Positions 32,359 through 44,147 of a stretch of 64,000 bases of DNA are shown here, piece by piece. How positions within the stretch are numbered: the first letter of the stretch is position 1; each line of letters opens with the position of its first letter. The stretch is from Saccharina japonica. Its lineage: Eukaryota > Sar > Phaeophyceae > Laminariales > Laminariaceae. The stretch lies in NCBI GenBank assembly GCA_008828725.1, contig MEHQ01003854.1, positions 162,652-226,651 of the forward strand, read 5' to 3'. A program made the position numbers and the translations under genes. The notes under the pieces were generated by a model, which saw nothing but the letters and a program-made list of their open reading frames with translations, did not search any database and was not told where the DNA came from.

Positions 32359-32500
32359 CCAGTTAAGAATCTCTTATTTCTGGCCAGGCTGGAGTTCTTA
32401 TGTAAGGCAGGGTGTGTCCTACACTTATGTTCAGTACAAATGAGGTCGTGTTCTTATTTTCATCTAAAAATCCAGCCTGAAATTCTTAGCTGCCGAGTTC
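32359..32500. mobile_element. Short TIR element, TTAAGAAT... end (copy 1)
   Basis: The left TTAAGAATCTCTTATTTC and CCAGGCTGGA are mirrored at the right by TCCAGCCTGAAATTCTTAG. The interior is AT-rich. It is related through CTTATTT and CAGGCTGG to the elements at 20,658 and 32,886. It is duplicated at 56,617-56,758. Confidence 0.6.
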
Positions 32501-32885
32501 TCAAGTGCTGTCGCGTACTACTGTACTCAACCGGCGCTACTGCTGTGCTTATTCTGCTGTACATGTAATATGTGGAAGGGCCTCTACTTTTACTCCTGCA
32601 CATACATATTTTATAGGGCATTAGCCAAAAATAGGTATACCTACGCATTTTGAGCCAAAATAGGTATACCTACAGCAGCAGTACGTATGCGATTTTTCAG
32701 ATTTTTAGATTTTTCACGGTTCCGACGAAATGGTTGAACAGTTTCTTGACTTGTCGTATATACGTACCCTCGTATATATTTTACCTTCAACACCAGCTTC
32801 CGCCTCTCCTGCGACGGAAAAAAAAACGCCACTGGTGGCACGTATAACTGGATGTTTTGTATACTACTTTACTCTACTACAGGTA

Positions 32886-33058
32886 CAGTACAAGACACCT
32901 AATAAGAAACAGGCTAAGAAGAAAGCCAGGCTGATATTTAGAGTAAAATAAGAAATTCGGGAGTCGTTATATTGAAATCAGTGTACAAAGCACCCTCTCT
33001 CAAATAAGAAATACAGCCTGGACCAGATTTCCTGTTTCTTATTAGGTGTCCTGTACTA
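32886..33058. mobile_element. 173-bp TIR element (copy 1)
   Basis: AGTACAAGACACCTAATAAG plus AAACAGG at the left is mirrored by CCTGTTTCTTATTAGGTGTC plus CTGTACT at the right (about 27-bp arms, one mismatch). CAGGCTGATATTT and AAATACAGCCTGG form a second inner pair. It is duplicated at 57,144-57,316. Confidence 0.75.
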
Positions 33059-33260
33059 CTGCTGTACTACTAAATGCTTGGCTCCTGAAACCGAGCCACC
33101 GACTCTGACCTGAACCCGAACCTTACGGCAGTGATCAATGCTTGGGTACTGCTGTGCTTGGTAAGGCTCCAGGTTGATTGGGCCGGGTTGGATGCTGTGC
33201 TTTGGCAAGGCTCTATTAATAGGTTGATTCCGCCACGTGTACGTAGTAATTCAGCAGTAG

Positions 33261-33607
33261 GTCGCCCCGGTGGGTTCAACAGGTAACCACGAAGCCTGCT
33301 GAGTTGGAAGTCGAGGGTTCGAGTCTCCGTATGGAGATTTTATTCTCAAATGACCCCATTTATTCTCAAATGACCCCAACTACTGCTGTCGAGAGCGCAT
33401 GTTATAGTGTGGGTAAGCACACTTCGACGAGACTTGACGAGGGGAGAAAGTGCTTAAATGTTCTCGCCATAAAAACGCAAGGCACGTACCGTAGTGGGGA
33501 GGGGGGAGAAGAGCCTACTTGGTGACCCCGGATCTGAGTTACGACTAAACAGGGAGAGAGAATAGAAGGGCGAAGATAATACATGGGATGGGAAAAAAAA
33601 AAAAAAA
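33261..33607 (+). mobile_element. tRNA-derived SINE, full-length reference copy (copy 1)
   Basis: GTCGCCCCGGTGGGTTCAAC opens a tRNA-like head of about 75 bp. The A-box region is degenerate and the B box, GAGGGTTCGAGTCTCC, is near-perfect. A short tandem duplication (ATTTATTCTCAAATGACCCC twice) follows. Then come CTGCTGTCGAGAGCGC, the body with GACGAGGGGAGAAAG, TCTCGCCATAAAAACGC, GTGACCCCGGATCTGAGTTA and GGGCGAAGATAATACATGGG, and a clean A-tail of about 15. Pol III A and B boxes plus an A-tail define a SINE; its LINE partner is not in the window. It is duplicated at 57,519-57,865. Confidence 0.85.
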
Positions 33608-33885
33608 GTGTAAAAAACAGGTATTAATATGTAGGTGCATACTTCAAATTGCAGTCAGTTATATGCGCCACTAGTACTATTAATAGTGGAGTGGCACATG
33701 ATTTTTCCTTTCCGTACAACCTGCTTAAACCCCGCCCGCTTGCGAAATTTCTCTGAAGGAAGGATGCACTGAAGTGTTGGACTGTACTATCAACCATGTA
33801 ATCTCGAAGCTGGGTCAAAGTTTTCGTGGGGTGCGTTCTGAGTTCTGACGCATCTTCAATCGTTACGAGGACCTCTGGGTCTCTG

Positions 33886-34238
33886 GGTTCTAACGTCAGT
33901 AGCCTTTACCGCATCACTGAATTATTATCTAGGATAAAGTATTGAAATCGGGGAATATTTTGTTATACGTATACCTGGTATCTTTTAGTGTGGTCGACCA
34001 ATTTTTCCCAAAAAAAAAAAACGCCTGATTTTTTCGAGACAGAGCTCGTAAGGGTTGGGGCGGGGTCGGGGTTGGGGTTAGGATTAGTGTCTAAAGTAGT
34101 GTTTTCGGCTTTTTTCGAAATATTTCTTCTCGTAACACTGGAACCACACGCGGGCCAAAACCTATTCCCCAATTTCTATACTTTATCCTAGATAATAATT
34201 CAGAATTGCGGTGAAGGCGGCTCTCTAACGTTCTAACC
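33886..34238. mobile_element. Inverted-repeat element with telomere-like core (copy 1)
   Basis: Arms of about 75 bp pair through GAATTATTATCTAGGATAAA, GTAT and GGGGAATA (33,919-33,958 against 34,164-34,204) and continue outward more loosely. At the centre, AAGGGTTGGGGCGGGGTCGG, GGTTGGGGTTAGGATTAG is a degenerate telomere-like G-strand tract. It is duplicated at 58,144-58,496. Confidence 0.75.
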
Positions 34239-34254
34239 GCCGTATATACGATAC

Positions 34255-34335
34255 ACCACTCTGTCCCGGTTTATAATCACCGGTTTTATTGAATATTAAT
34301 GTACAAAAGGTGCTTATATTCCGGGACAGAGTGGT
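34255..34335. repeat. 81-bp hairpin, 15-bp perfect arms (copy 1)
   Basis: ACCACTCTGTCCCGG and CCGGGACAGAGTGGT enclose an AT-rich 51-bp loop. Similar CACTCTGTCCG words occur inside the insertion at 16,726-17,618 (17,328 and 17,417). It is duplicated at 58,513-58,593. Confidence 0.75.
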
Positions 34336-34808
34336 TTACAACATGGTATATACAAGAGAGAAACTATTTACAGCAGTCCATGGGGATGCAACTATCAACT
34401 GCAGTCCACACGCTATTCAACTAACCAACCCCACCCCTAATCCTAACCCCAACCTTGTTTCTGCACCTACTATTAATAAGTGGGAGCTAGCTGTGTGCCA
34501 AATGGGATCCGGTCCGGGCGGGATAGTTAGTGAGGTGTTGACCAATGAAAATGAAGAAGCGGTCTATTGGGCACCCCGTTTCGATCGTTTCAACGTTTCA
34601 ACCGTAGAAGACACAAGACACAATACAATGGTAGGGCGTGGACTGCTGTTAGCGCCGCACTGCACATACACCGTTCCTTCTCCTAGTAGAGACACCTCCC
34701 ACATTAGACCTAAATCCGTCTTGAATTCCAAGTAGTTGCAATCAATGGTCAGATGACTTGAGGCAAGCAACAAACGATTACCCCCCCCCCCTCACTGTAA
34801 ATATATGA

Positions 34809-35574
34809 TATATTTATAGGTTGGGTTGGCGTCGGTTGGCAACGACCCTTTAAAACCCGCCCCTCCCTGCGTGAGCTAAACAACCAGGGGGCCGTTTTTT
34901 TTTTTTTTTTTTTGGCGGTCCCCCAAGCTGGCCGTCGAGTAGATCATTTGTGCGGGGTGGAAAACCTTTGCTCCGCACAAGGGGAATGGTCGTACCACGT
35001 AGTGTTAATAATGGTAAGGCGTCCGCGAAGCAGTTACATAGTAAAACCCATTGCTGTCTCCGGAAGTGGCCACACCAGAAATTAAATTAACTCATTGAAG
35101 CTGTCGTCCATATGCAAGTCCGCCTCAGAGGCGGTTCTTAGCAGGATGCAGCTCACCCTCCATGCGACTCGCCCAATACCTCACGGCGTTTCGCGCTTGG
35201 TGCAAGCAATGTCTGCCTGGTTGGTGAAAACCCAACGCGCTCCGTCCCGGCATTGTAGGGATGCGAGGGTCTATGGTCATATGACTACGGCCGTGCACAA
35301 CATGAGTACACCCCCCCCCCGGCCTCCCGAACATACCCCCCCCCCCCGCGCACTCTCACAGCAGTATAACCACAACCCACGCACCCAGCAAGACGCAAAT
35401 AACGATTGTTATTCTTCGTGCTGCCATCCCACAATAAGAATAATGTGTACGAGTAGCATGAGCTTCAATGTTGATCACTCTTCTTCTCCCCCTACTCGTC
35501 GTATATATGGGCCCTCCGAAAGAAGGAAACCAAGGAACGAAGGAAACAAAAGGAGCAGTCGTATATAGCCCCAT
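34809..35574 (+). repeat. Right arm of long inverted repeat around unit 1
   Basis: It is the reverse complement of 9,706-10,496. The inner part 34,809-35,318 belongs to the 24-kb unit (also at 59,067-59,576) and ends with a repeat D copy (35,114-35,318). The outer part 35,319-35,574 is an inverted, almost unchanged copy of 9,706-9,960 and has no counterpart after copy 2. Confidence 0.85.
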
Positions 35575-35777
<203 letters not shown>

Positions 35778-37266
35778 GGGGGGGTATGTGTGTGTGGGTA
35801 TTGACTGTGGGGGATACACTTATGAATGTGTGTGCGGGTATATTATGTGGTGTATGTACTTACTGCTGTAATAGCTCACTTTCATGTCGTCACTCACACT
35901 GAGTCAATGGGAAAACATTACCGGGTAATTATTATGATTTCGTAGCGTAGTGTGCGGGACTTACACACAACTATAACTTTTAAATAGTAGATAATGTAAT
36001 AGTAGACTATTACAAGCAGTACGTTTTGGACTAGATGTGGTGAGGACGATTCGACTGGAGACGGCGAGACCTAGAAACAATTTGCAATAATGTGGGTGGT
36101 CTGTGATCACGCACGCCGCGTCGTCTATTAATAATAGGAAAATAGAGTTATCGCATACCGGTACTATACAGGAGTCTGTACATGTGTCCAAAACACAAAC
36201 GAGAATAAGTAACTCATCACATACATTCATTGCTGCGCGCGCGGGTGGTCCATCTCCCCACACCACGTTTTGGTTCGGACACATCTATCTCCAACAATAT
36301 AATAATAATAATATCATCTCACCACCAGCCCGGCGGGCTGCTTCCGTTGGTGCGTGGCCGACGCTCTCTGCTTGTTTTATGTGTATGTACGCCTACTTAC
36401 TTCTGCACAAACAGTAGGTGTAGGCGCATACACCTTAATCTGATTATAATTACAAGCAAAAAAGTGTTTACACAGCACATAGCCCCCAACACAGAACAAA
36501 GGAGGGAGATATTCATTACATACGAAGTAGGACCATACATAGTAAATAGGACCTACCTATGGTAGACGCAAAAACCTATATATGTCCCTATTTTCACAAT
36601 ATTGGGTCCTATTTACTATTAATAGGGGGCCCCGGATTACCACACTGCAGAATACAGAAACACCTACGTATAATACTCGTATGAATAATATGATATTTTA
36701 CTAATTTGTCCCCAAAACGGGAGTATCCTAAAGGGCGGGTTATTAAGGGGCTTAAAACCCGGTCCTATGTTTTTGGGGACAAAGTACTTGGAATTAGTGT
36801 CTGTGGAATAAGTTTTGCGGTTCTGAAAAGGGCTTGATAATAATTATTATGCTTGCCATCCGACAATGTGTAGTGTTGTTCCAAAAAAGACTGAGGGAAC
36901 AGAAAGTGAAGAACTCTCCAGATCAAAAGCGTAGCAGCAGTATCATGCGACAAATCAAAACCGACAAGACGCAAATAGAAGGCTACCACATCAAACGTCC
37001 TTCTATCTCATCCACCACAAAACGACCAACCCCCCCCCCCCATGCACTCCCGAACAAGTATTTACCAAAGACCCGCTGTCCATAAATGGCTGGTTTATAA
37101 CTGCTACGCGCATGTTTCGACGCGCAGAAGGCAGTGCTGTGTTGCTGGTCTACACTGCAATCGGTAGTACCTAGGAGAGAGTATCTGCCGTCTTGCTCTC
37201 TCTGTAACTCTTCTACCTTCTCCAACCCTTCCCTCCAAATACTACTTACTACTCCTACTACTACTC

Positions 37267-37299
<33 letters not shown>

Positions 37300-38083
37300 C
37301 TACTTCCCGTATCCCTGACCCTGAAAAGGGCTTAATAATTGGTCCCACGCATTTTTGGGGAGCTACTCGTACCTGGAATTAGTGTGGAATGCGTTTTGCA
37401 TTGCTGACTTGTTCATCAGTACACCCAGTCAGTGTCTGTCCTGATTCCTAATCCTATTATTTATAGCAGAAAATAAATACTGGTACAAATAATTATATGT
37501 GGTCACAGACTGAGACAGGAAAACCAAAACAAACCGGAAGCAAATGAATGGGTAAAGCAAGCGAAACGCCAACAACGTACCGGGTACGATAACACAACGA
37601 CAAATTTTAAAACAAGCCAAACCAAGCAACATATGAACGAAAATAAAATAAAAACGAATTATGAAATTACACAGAATACAAATAACCACGCAAGGAGACA
37701 TAAACGCTCCTATAAATACTACTGTGTAGAAGAAAAGCATAACATATTATACGTGCCCAAGAGGAACAGATAACTGCTGCGCGGGCGAGGCAACACGAAG
37801 AAGGCTAATTATGTTTCTGCACCACTACGATGGGGGGAGGAGCTGCGGACCAGACGCTAGGTAGGATGATATCAAAGAGGGGGGAGTGATATCATATCAT
37901 CACGTAGTCGAGTTTTTTTGTCGGCTGTGTGTTCGCTGTTCGTTTTGTTGTGAGAACAACACTGAACACAACCACACCCCGAGCACAGGGCCAGCCGCCG
38001 CAGCCAGCACAGCAGCAGCACAGCAGTTACTTAGTAGTAGTAGCATGTAGTGGCGTGCACACCGATCACACATACATACATAC

Positions 38084-38501
38084 CAGGGCATTCATTAGTG
38101 GGTCGGGGTCTGTTGCGCGCAGCGCAACAGGCGACTCAAGGAGTGTTGCGCGCACCGCAACACGCCTGAGGCGCGTGTTGCGCGCCGCAGGCGCCGCAAG
38201 CCCCGAGCGAAAAAAGCGAAAAAAGCGAAAAAATGGCGATCTTTGGGCGAATGTACGCCTAAAAAGCCTAAAAGATGTCCAATTACGACTATTTATCAAG
38301 AAAAAAAGACCCCCAAATTTTTTTCTCGGCCCCGGCGAGAAAAAAACGCGCAACAATTTTTTTTGCCTGCGGCGAAAATGTTGCGCGCCCAAAAACGCGT
38401 GTTGCGCTGCGCGCAACTAGCCTCGGCGACTGTTGCGCAAAACCGTTATTTTGGCCAAATGTTGCGCCAGCGCAACAGCCCAACACCTAATTAATGCCCT
38501 G
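38084..38501. mobile_element. Non-autonomous hAT-like element (copy 2)
   Basis: It has the same CAGGGCATT ends and ATACATAC flanks as 12,807-13,253. It is 29 bp shorter because the poly-C plus CCGCCGCCGCC and GGAGGTG segment is absent, joining GCCCCGA directly to GCGAAAAAAG. Confidence 0.8.
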
Positions 38502-38613
38502 ATACATACATGTATGTGTGCCTCTGCGTGCCCATATATACCCGTGTATACACTCGTATATAGCAAAAATAATGTTTTAAATCTAAAATACATCACATCA
38601 TCGGTGTACTCGT

Positions 38614-39470
38614 ATGCATCCAGGAGATATCATAGGAGTACGTACAGGGGGAGTATTTCCGTACTACTGCCTGTCTTGTCTGCATACAAGACCAGAGGCA
38701 GTGCATTTTGTATTTTACTGGTATTTTACCGCTCCTGGCTGCTGCGCGTGGCTCACTGCTGCTAAATTGAAATTAGTACCTGGTACGTACGTAGTACATA
38801 CCTGCGAGTACCGGTATTTGCTATTTACCGCGCGGTTTCCGCGGTATCTGTCAGCTGCCACAGCCAGCAGCCAGCCCGTGGAATATAATTTTCGTGTCCG
38901 TGTCCCCTGTTCCCTACACAAAAACGCCAATCTGTTGTTTTCCACCAGCCTACACGAAAAGCGATGCGTTTATATCTCTTCGTTGGACATTACACACAAC
39001 GCCAAGGACGTGCGATCCTGCAAAACAAAGGCTCTACCGGACCTTGACTGGCGAGAGAAGCATACGACAGTTCCCGACTTGGTGTTGGTTGAGCTCCCGT
39101 CCTCCGTCGCCTGCGCCGTCGTGGGTTCAGATTCCGGGGGACATTTTTGGCCTGCTGACAAGAAGAGTCGGTCACAGCTCACAGCACAGCAGGCAAGTCA
39201 CAACGCATTGCGGCAGACCCGCCTAATAGTTCAAGCCGCGCTGCCCTATTTCCCGACGGAGACTCGATATCAGCTCAGGCCTGGTGCGAGCACCGGCGGC
39301 CGGTGAGGGCATCGGGTGCAGCTGGGTGGGCACCTACCTCTGTCTGCTGTCCCTTTGTTTTCGGGAAATCCGTATTTCTGTGCTGTGATCTCTCTCCTCC
39401 TCTCTGCAGCGGTAGAGATGCCTGCGCTGCTGTACCGCTCGCCCCAGCTTGTGCAAGCTTGCAATTTTGA
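38614..39470 (+). CDS. Possible two-exon gene, product unknown (copy 2)
   Basis: This is the duplicate of 13,366-14,222. Exon 1 is 38,614-39,302, the intron is GTGAGG...CTCTGCAG and exon 2 is 39,410-39,470 with TGA. The only change in the encoded protein that I see is R to G at residue 8. Splice sites and frame are intact, but so recent a duplication gives no test of selection. Confidence 0.25.
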
Positions 39471-41601
39471 GGTCATATGCTAGCGTCGCACGAGTGAGCC
39501 ACCGCTGCGAAATCTTGGCCTTAGTGCAGGGGGCGCTTGTGCTTTTGCTGCTGCTGCCGCCGCTGCTGCTGCTGCTGCTGTTGTTGCTGTTGCAGCTGTC
39601 GCTGGGTGCGTAGTTGGTGTGCCCTGTGGGTCGTGATGTTTGTCAACCAAGGGTGCTTCGAGGACCCTGTTGGCTGTTGGTTCAATGACGATTTACAGAA
39701 GCAGTTGTAGCCGTGCTGTAGATGAAAATGCCGCCAAGCCCGGCACTCGTACGACGAGTAGTAATACCTGGTACTGGTACACGTGTTCCCTGGTCCCTTC
39801 TGCTCCAGCAGAACCGTTTCTGTCTTGCTAGCTGTGTTGGTTGTGAGCATCGCTTGAGATGCTTGACAAAAGGCGAAGCTCGCCCCAACCCCCCCCCCCA
39901 CCAAGCCATACCTGTAAAACACTTCGATGCCCCCCCTTTGGCCTGTGTGTGCTTGTGGCTTTTGCTTCTGTTGCGTTTTTTTTATTCACAGGAAGAGCCT
40001 AAAAAAAACAACTACGATTGAGTACGAGCGCTCTCTGCTGTTGTACGTGTAGGTCGAACAGAAAACCAAATCAACGCCACAGCAGAAGCAGCAGCAGCAG
40101 CAGCAGCAGCAGCCAGCATTGCCAGCTGGCTCTTGCTCTTGGTGAGAGGGAGAGAGGAAAACGCAGCGAGAAGCCCGCAACTTCATTTATTTTGCTGAAA
40201 TTCTTGAAGCGTCCCGACGGGAGAGAGTGGAGAGGGTGCTTTAGGCTAAGCTTGCAGACAGAGAGCCGGGCAAAGGGAGGGACAGGCTTGGAGCGCGATG
40301 GCCGACAGAGGTGGGTCGTATTTTTTTGTTGTTGTTGTGTACGAAATTATTTTTTGTACCAGGTTATAAGTCTATACCAGTTCTATACCTGGTACTATTT
40401 TTGACTCGTTTTATGGACTCCACTCCGGATGTGACGGCAAAACACTTGGTTATGTAGAGTTAGGTTTTAGGATCCTTTTCAGTGCGGCGGTACATACGAT
40501 TATTATATCGGTACCAGAGGTACATCGTGGTATGTAAATACCGGTACAAACAGAATGCCGAACGGACTGCATATTTGGGGAAGCAAAAAAGTGTTCACAC
40601 ATGCATCCTTTGTTATCGTATGCTGTGTTGTTGTCGTTGGTGGTGTAGAGTACATACCATTACCACTGCTGCTGCAGTGCTTAGCGACTGACTGCGTTGT
40701 ATTTTATACTCGTACCGGAACTTGGCACATGGGTGTATACCTGGTAAGCAACCGACCTTGGCATACACAGGACGATAGTGCAGCATACCAGAGGTTAGGT
40801 ATGAATACCGGTACGTATATACGATTAATTAAGTACCGCTGCACCCATGCTCGTATGTATATTACGCGTATTATACGTACTCCTTAAATGTGATGCCGGT
40901 ACGTAAGTATTTCTGTACCCAACGTATCATACACGTATCGTATGTTGTGAATACGTATCATACGTGGAGAGGCGTGTTGCTGCTCCCGTGATCATACATC
41001 GATAAAGATGTTTGTGCCGGTGGGTGGGTGATGATGCCTTCGACCGCGCTTATACGTAGTAGTTGCCAGACAGAACTAAGGGCTGGGCACTGGCAGCCTC
41101 ATTCGGTAGAGATTGCACTGACTCTGTCAGCAGTCAGTATACTGGATTGTATCAGTGTACTGATAGTCGCGCAGGCGCATCATAAAACACTCTGATACTA
41201 CGGGCTGTGCCCGTGTTTTGGAGGGTCTTAGTCATAACTCGTAGCCCACACGTACTCGTATATAGCCCTGATATATAATATTTCCCCGTGACGGCTATCC
41301 TTGGGACACGGGATGGTGTACATAGTAGCAGGCTCTCACCAGCAAACAAACCACAATAAAGCCCCAAGACCCCCCTCTCCTCTCTCTCTCTTCGTTCCTC
41401 TCTCCTTTCGAAACGATTTTTGAGACGAGACCTAATCGCACACGCGGGCATGCAAATAGTACTCTGTACACCTCCACCGTGCTCCTGATCAAAGCACTGA
41501 TCACTGACATACCTGGTAGGGTTAGGGTTCGGGTCGGGTGGTTCGGCTTTAGGCGCAGGCAGGCACACGGCCACAACCCCTGGCACCCTGATCTAATCCA
41601 G

Positions 41602-42181
41602 CCAAATCGAGGGTTTCCACCACATGGCCACAGCAAAGAAAAAAGTACGCTATTAATAGTACGGGGGGCCATCGTACATAGGACCAAATATTGTTAGTAA
41701 AAACACGTAAATATATTGGTTTTTGTCTATACTACTGTAGGTCCCCTATAATATAAAAGCAGGATATTCCGAAGGGTGTACAATCTTGTGTACCCAGTGT
41801 GTGAATCAGGGCCGCCGAAGTTTGATGGTTTTCCGTAATATTGCGTAGCTCAGGCGTTTTCCTTAGGCGTGCGTATGCTACCAAATATAATTAAGATTAC
41901 GCACGCCTAATAAGAAACACGCATGAGCTACGCAATATTACGGAAAACCATCAAACTTCGGCGGCCCTGATTCGCACACCGGGTACACAAGATTGTACAC
42001 CCTTCGGAATATCCTGCTTTTGTATTATAGGGGACCTACGGTATATAGACAAAAACCTACCAGGTATATATTTAAGTGTTTTTACTTACAATATTTGGTC
42101 CTATATATGATATGTACTATGGTTCCTCGTACTATTAATAGTGTACTTTTTTCTTTGCTGCGGCCATGTGGTAGATTTGGT
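41602..42181. repeat. 580-bp palindrome, uninterrupted (copy 2)
   Basis: The left arm 41,602-41,876 and the right arm 41,900-42,181 pair along almost all their length around a ~24-base centre. Paired words from outside inwards: CCACATGGCC, AGCAAAGAAAAAAGTAC, CTATTAATAGTAC, GACCAAATATTGT, GGTTTTTGTCTATA, GTAGGTCCCCTATAAT, AAAAGCAGGATATTCCGAAG, GGGTGTACAATCTTGTGTAC, GGGCCGCCGAAGTTTGATGG, TTTTCCGTAATATTGCGTAG. The right arm carries an extra ACCTGGTA. This is the empty site of the copy 1 insertion. Confidence 0.9.
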
Positions 42182-44147
42182 AGCACCTACTGGCACGCTC
42201 AATCAGTAGATACTTTACGGACATCGCCAGTGTAAAAGCTTCGCCAGTATCCAGCGCCACGTATAGATACTCCTGTATGTTCATACATGTTCATGTATAC
42301 ATGTTCCTATCATAATTCATCGCTGGCTTGACTCGGTTCGGCTCGGTGCTTTTTAAATCACGAACACTATTATTATGAATAGAACAGGTTCAGTATGGTG
42401 TATGGTACGCCGAGGGCAGAGCAGGGGTTGGTACTTTCTATACGTGTGCATACTGACTACTGTCTGTACAGTGTAAAGTGATCCCTCGATAGTGCCGATA
42501 TGCGCCCGGCACTATAGCGGCAACCGGCACTACTCCGCATACTACCACACTGACTGGTGAATCCTATCTCTGTACCTATGCGCCAGTCAACAATACCGGC
42601 ACTATAAGCGGCAACCGGCACTATTATACTCCGCACACTGCCACACTGGCGAATCCTATCTCTGGGTGCCAAGTGATTCCACAGGCACTATAGCGGGCAA
42701 CCGGCACTCCTCAACCGGCACTATAGAGGGACCACCACTGACGACGTACTGCTGTACTTCTGTACCGGTACTATTCATAGGATCGAACACCTGGCGAGTT
42801 GGGACACTGCCATCATTATCTGCAGTTTGGTCGTCATTTCCGTCATTGTTGTGCTCGTCCTATATTCGTACAGCAGGTATAGACTTTCTTATTTTTGCCT
42901 CAGCAGGCTCCATGGCGTTGCGTTGTCTAGTATCTCATGTATGTGTGGTGGTTTTGTGACCACAGAGCTTGTATCGCTCTTATATAGGATGCAGAATCGG
43001 CACGGACACCGGGTGTGCTGGATGTCGGCGGGTAAGTAGAAATAGTTGTTTGATGTGGACAGCACACACCATGCACACAAATTGCAAATTGGCACATCAT
43101 TGGCACCTCTCTGCCCCTCTCAGGCTCCCACTCGAATAACGCCTTCTTCTGTTCCTTGACGGCGAGCCTTTTTTTATAAAAATGTTGAAATATGTCAGCT
43201 GTGCCTTTTTCATTTTTAGTTATCTTTTTACGTACTTGCATACAAGACGAGCCTTCTTTTCGTCTTCTTTTTGTTCGTTGCGCGCCTTTCTTTTCTGCGT
43301 ACGAGCGTGTTGTCGTCGAGCATTTACCGCAAGCACAGCACCGCGCGATGGACCCTCCACAAAGCAGCAAAAAGTAAATAATACGTGCAGATCAGAGCGC
43401 AACAAGCCCAAACAAGCAAGACAGAGTTGGCGATATAAATGTACGTAGCCAGCAGGTCGTCGAGCATTTATTACAGATCGCTGTGTTCTCAAAACAATTT
43501 GAAGAAATTGAAATCTGCACGGCCGCCTACTTTTCTTCTTACACGGGGGCCCTTTAGCTTTGGCATTTGCAAGTCGCCAGTTTGCACCTAAAATTGTGGA
43601 CCTCTCTGTACGCTTAACTATCGTCTTGTTTTCTTCCTTGTTACCAAGCCTAGCGGGCGGCCAAAGCCGCTCGCGGAGCGAAACGTCTTGTTATATATAT
43701 ACTGTACCAGGTATACATCGCAGTTGCTTCGAGGCGCTCACGAGAAGGCGCCGACCCAACCCGCCGGTATCCCTAACCCTAACCTTAACGCCAACCCTAC
43801 TGCTGTAGTGCAGGCTAAGGCTCGACCCGAACGCGGCTTCCTTCGCCGCGCGTTAGGACAATCTGAAAAACGGACCACCACAAAAACCGCAATCATTTAT
43901 TTGGTACCTCAAGGGTACCTGGTAATTTTTATCTGGTACGACTTGTGGGTCAAGAACACGGTAAAGGCTATTGGTTACTCTCCTCGTGGCATACCGTTCT
44001 ATTCGCGTACATGCGTTCGCTGCATTAACCGGAACCACCGACAGGCACGAAAAACAAAACTTTCGTAAACCAAAACTTGATACTTATTATAGTACGCACG
44101 TGGTACGTACATTTATATACATATACATGCGTGGTATACTGGTAATC

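Larger units (their letters stand above)
10506..35318 (+). repeat. 24-kb segmental duplication, copy 1
   Basis: From GGTATGTGTGTGTGGGTATT at about 10,512 to the poly-C at 35,318, this block matches 35,778-59,576 base for base apart from scattered substitutions and small indels. The coordinate offset starts at +25,272 and falls to +24,258, mainly through a 904-bp excess here (16,715-17,618) and a longer poly-T at 31,553-31,640. Most short open frames translate identically in both copies, so the duplication is recent. No clear protein gene lies inside. The breakpoint on the left is a G-run. Confidence 0.95.

Noticed and set aside
6500..33340. Functional tRNA genes
   Set aside because: Five A/B-box sequences were examined. 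None forms a proper acceptor stem, and most continue into a SINE body.
34289..34735. 148-codon plus frame
   Set aside because: It starts inside a hairpin repeat and includes a telomere-like tract coding for NPTPNPNPN. No family is recognised. A frame of this length is expected by chance in a window of this size.
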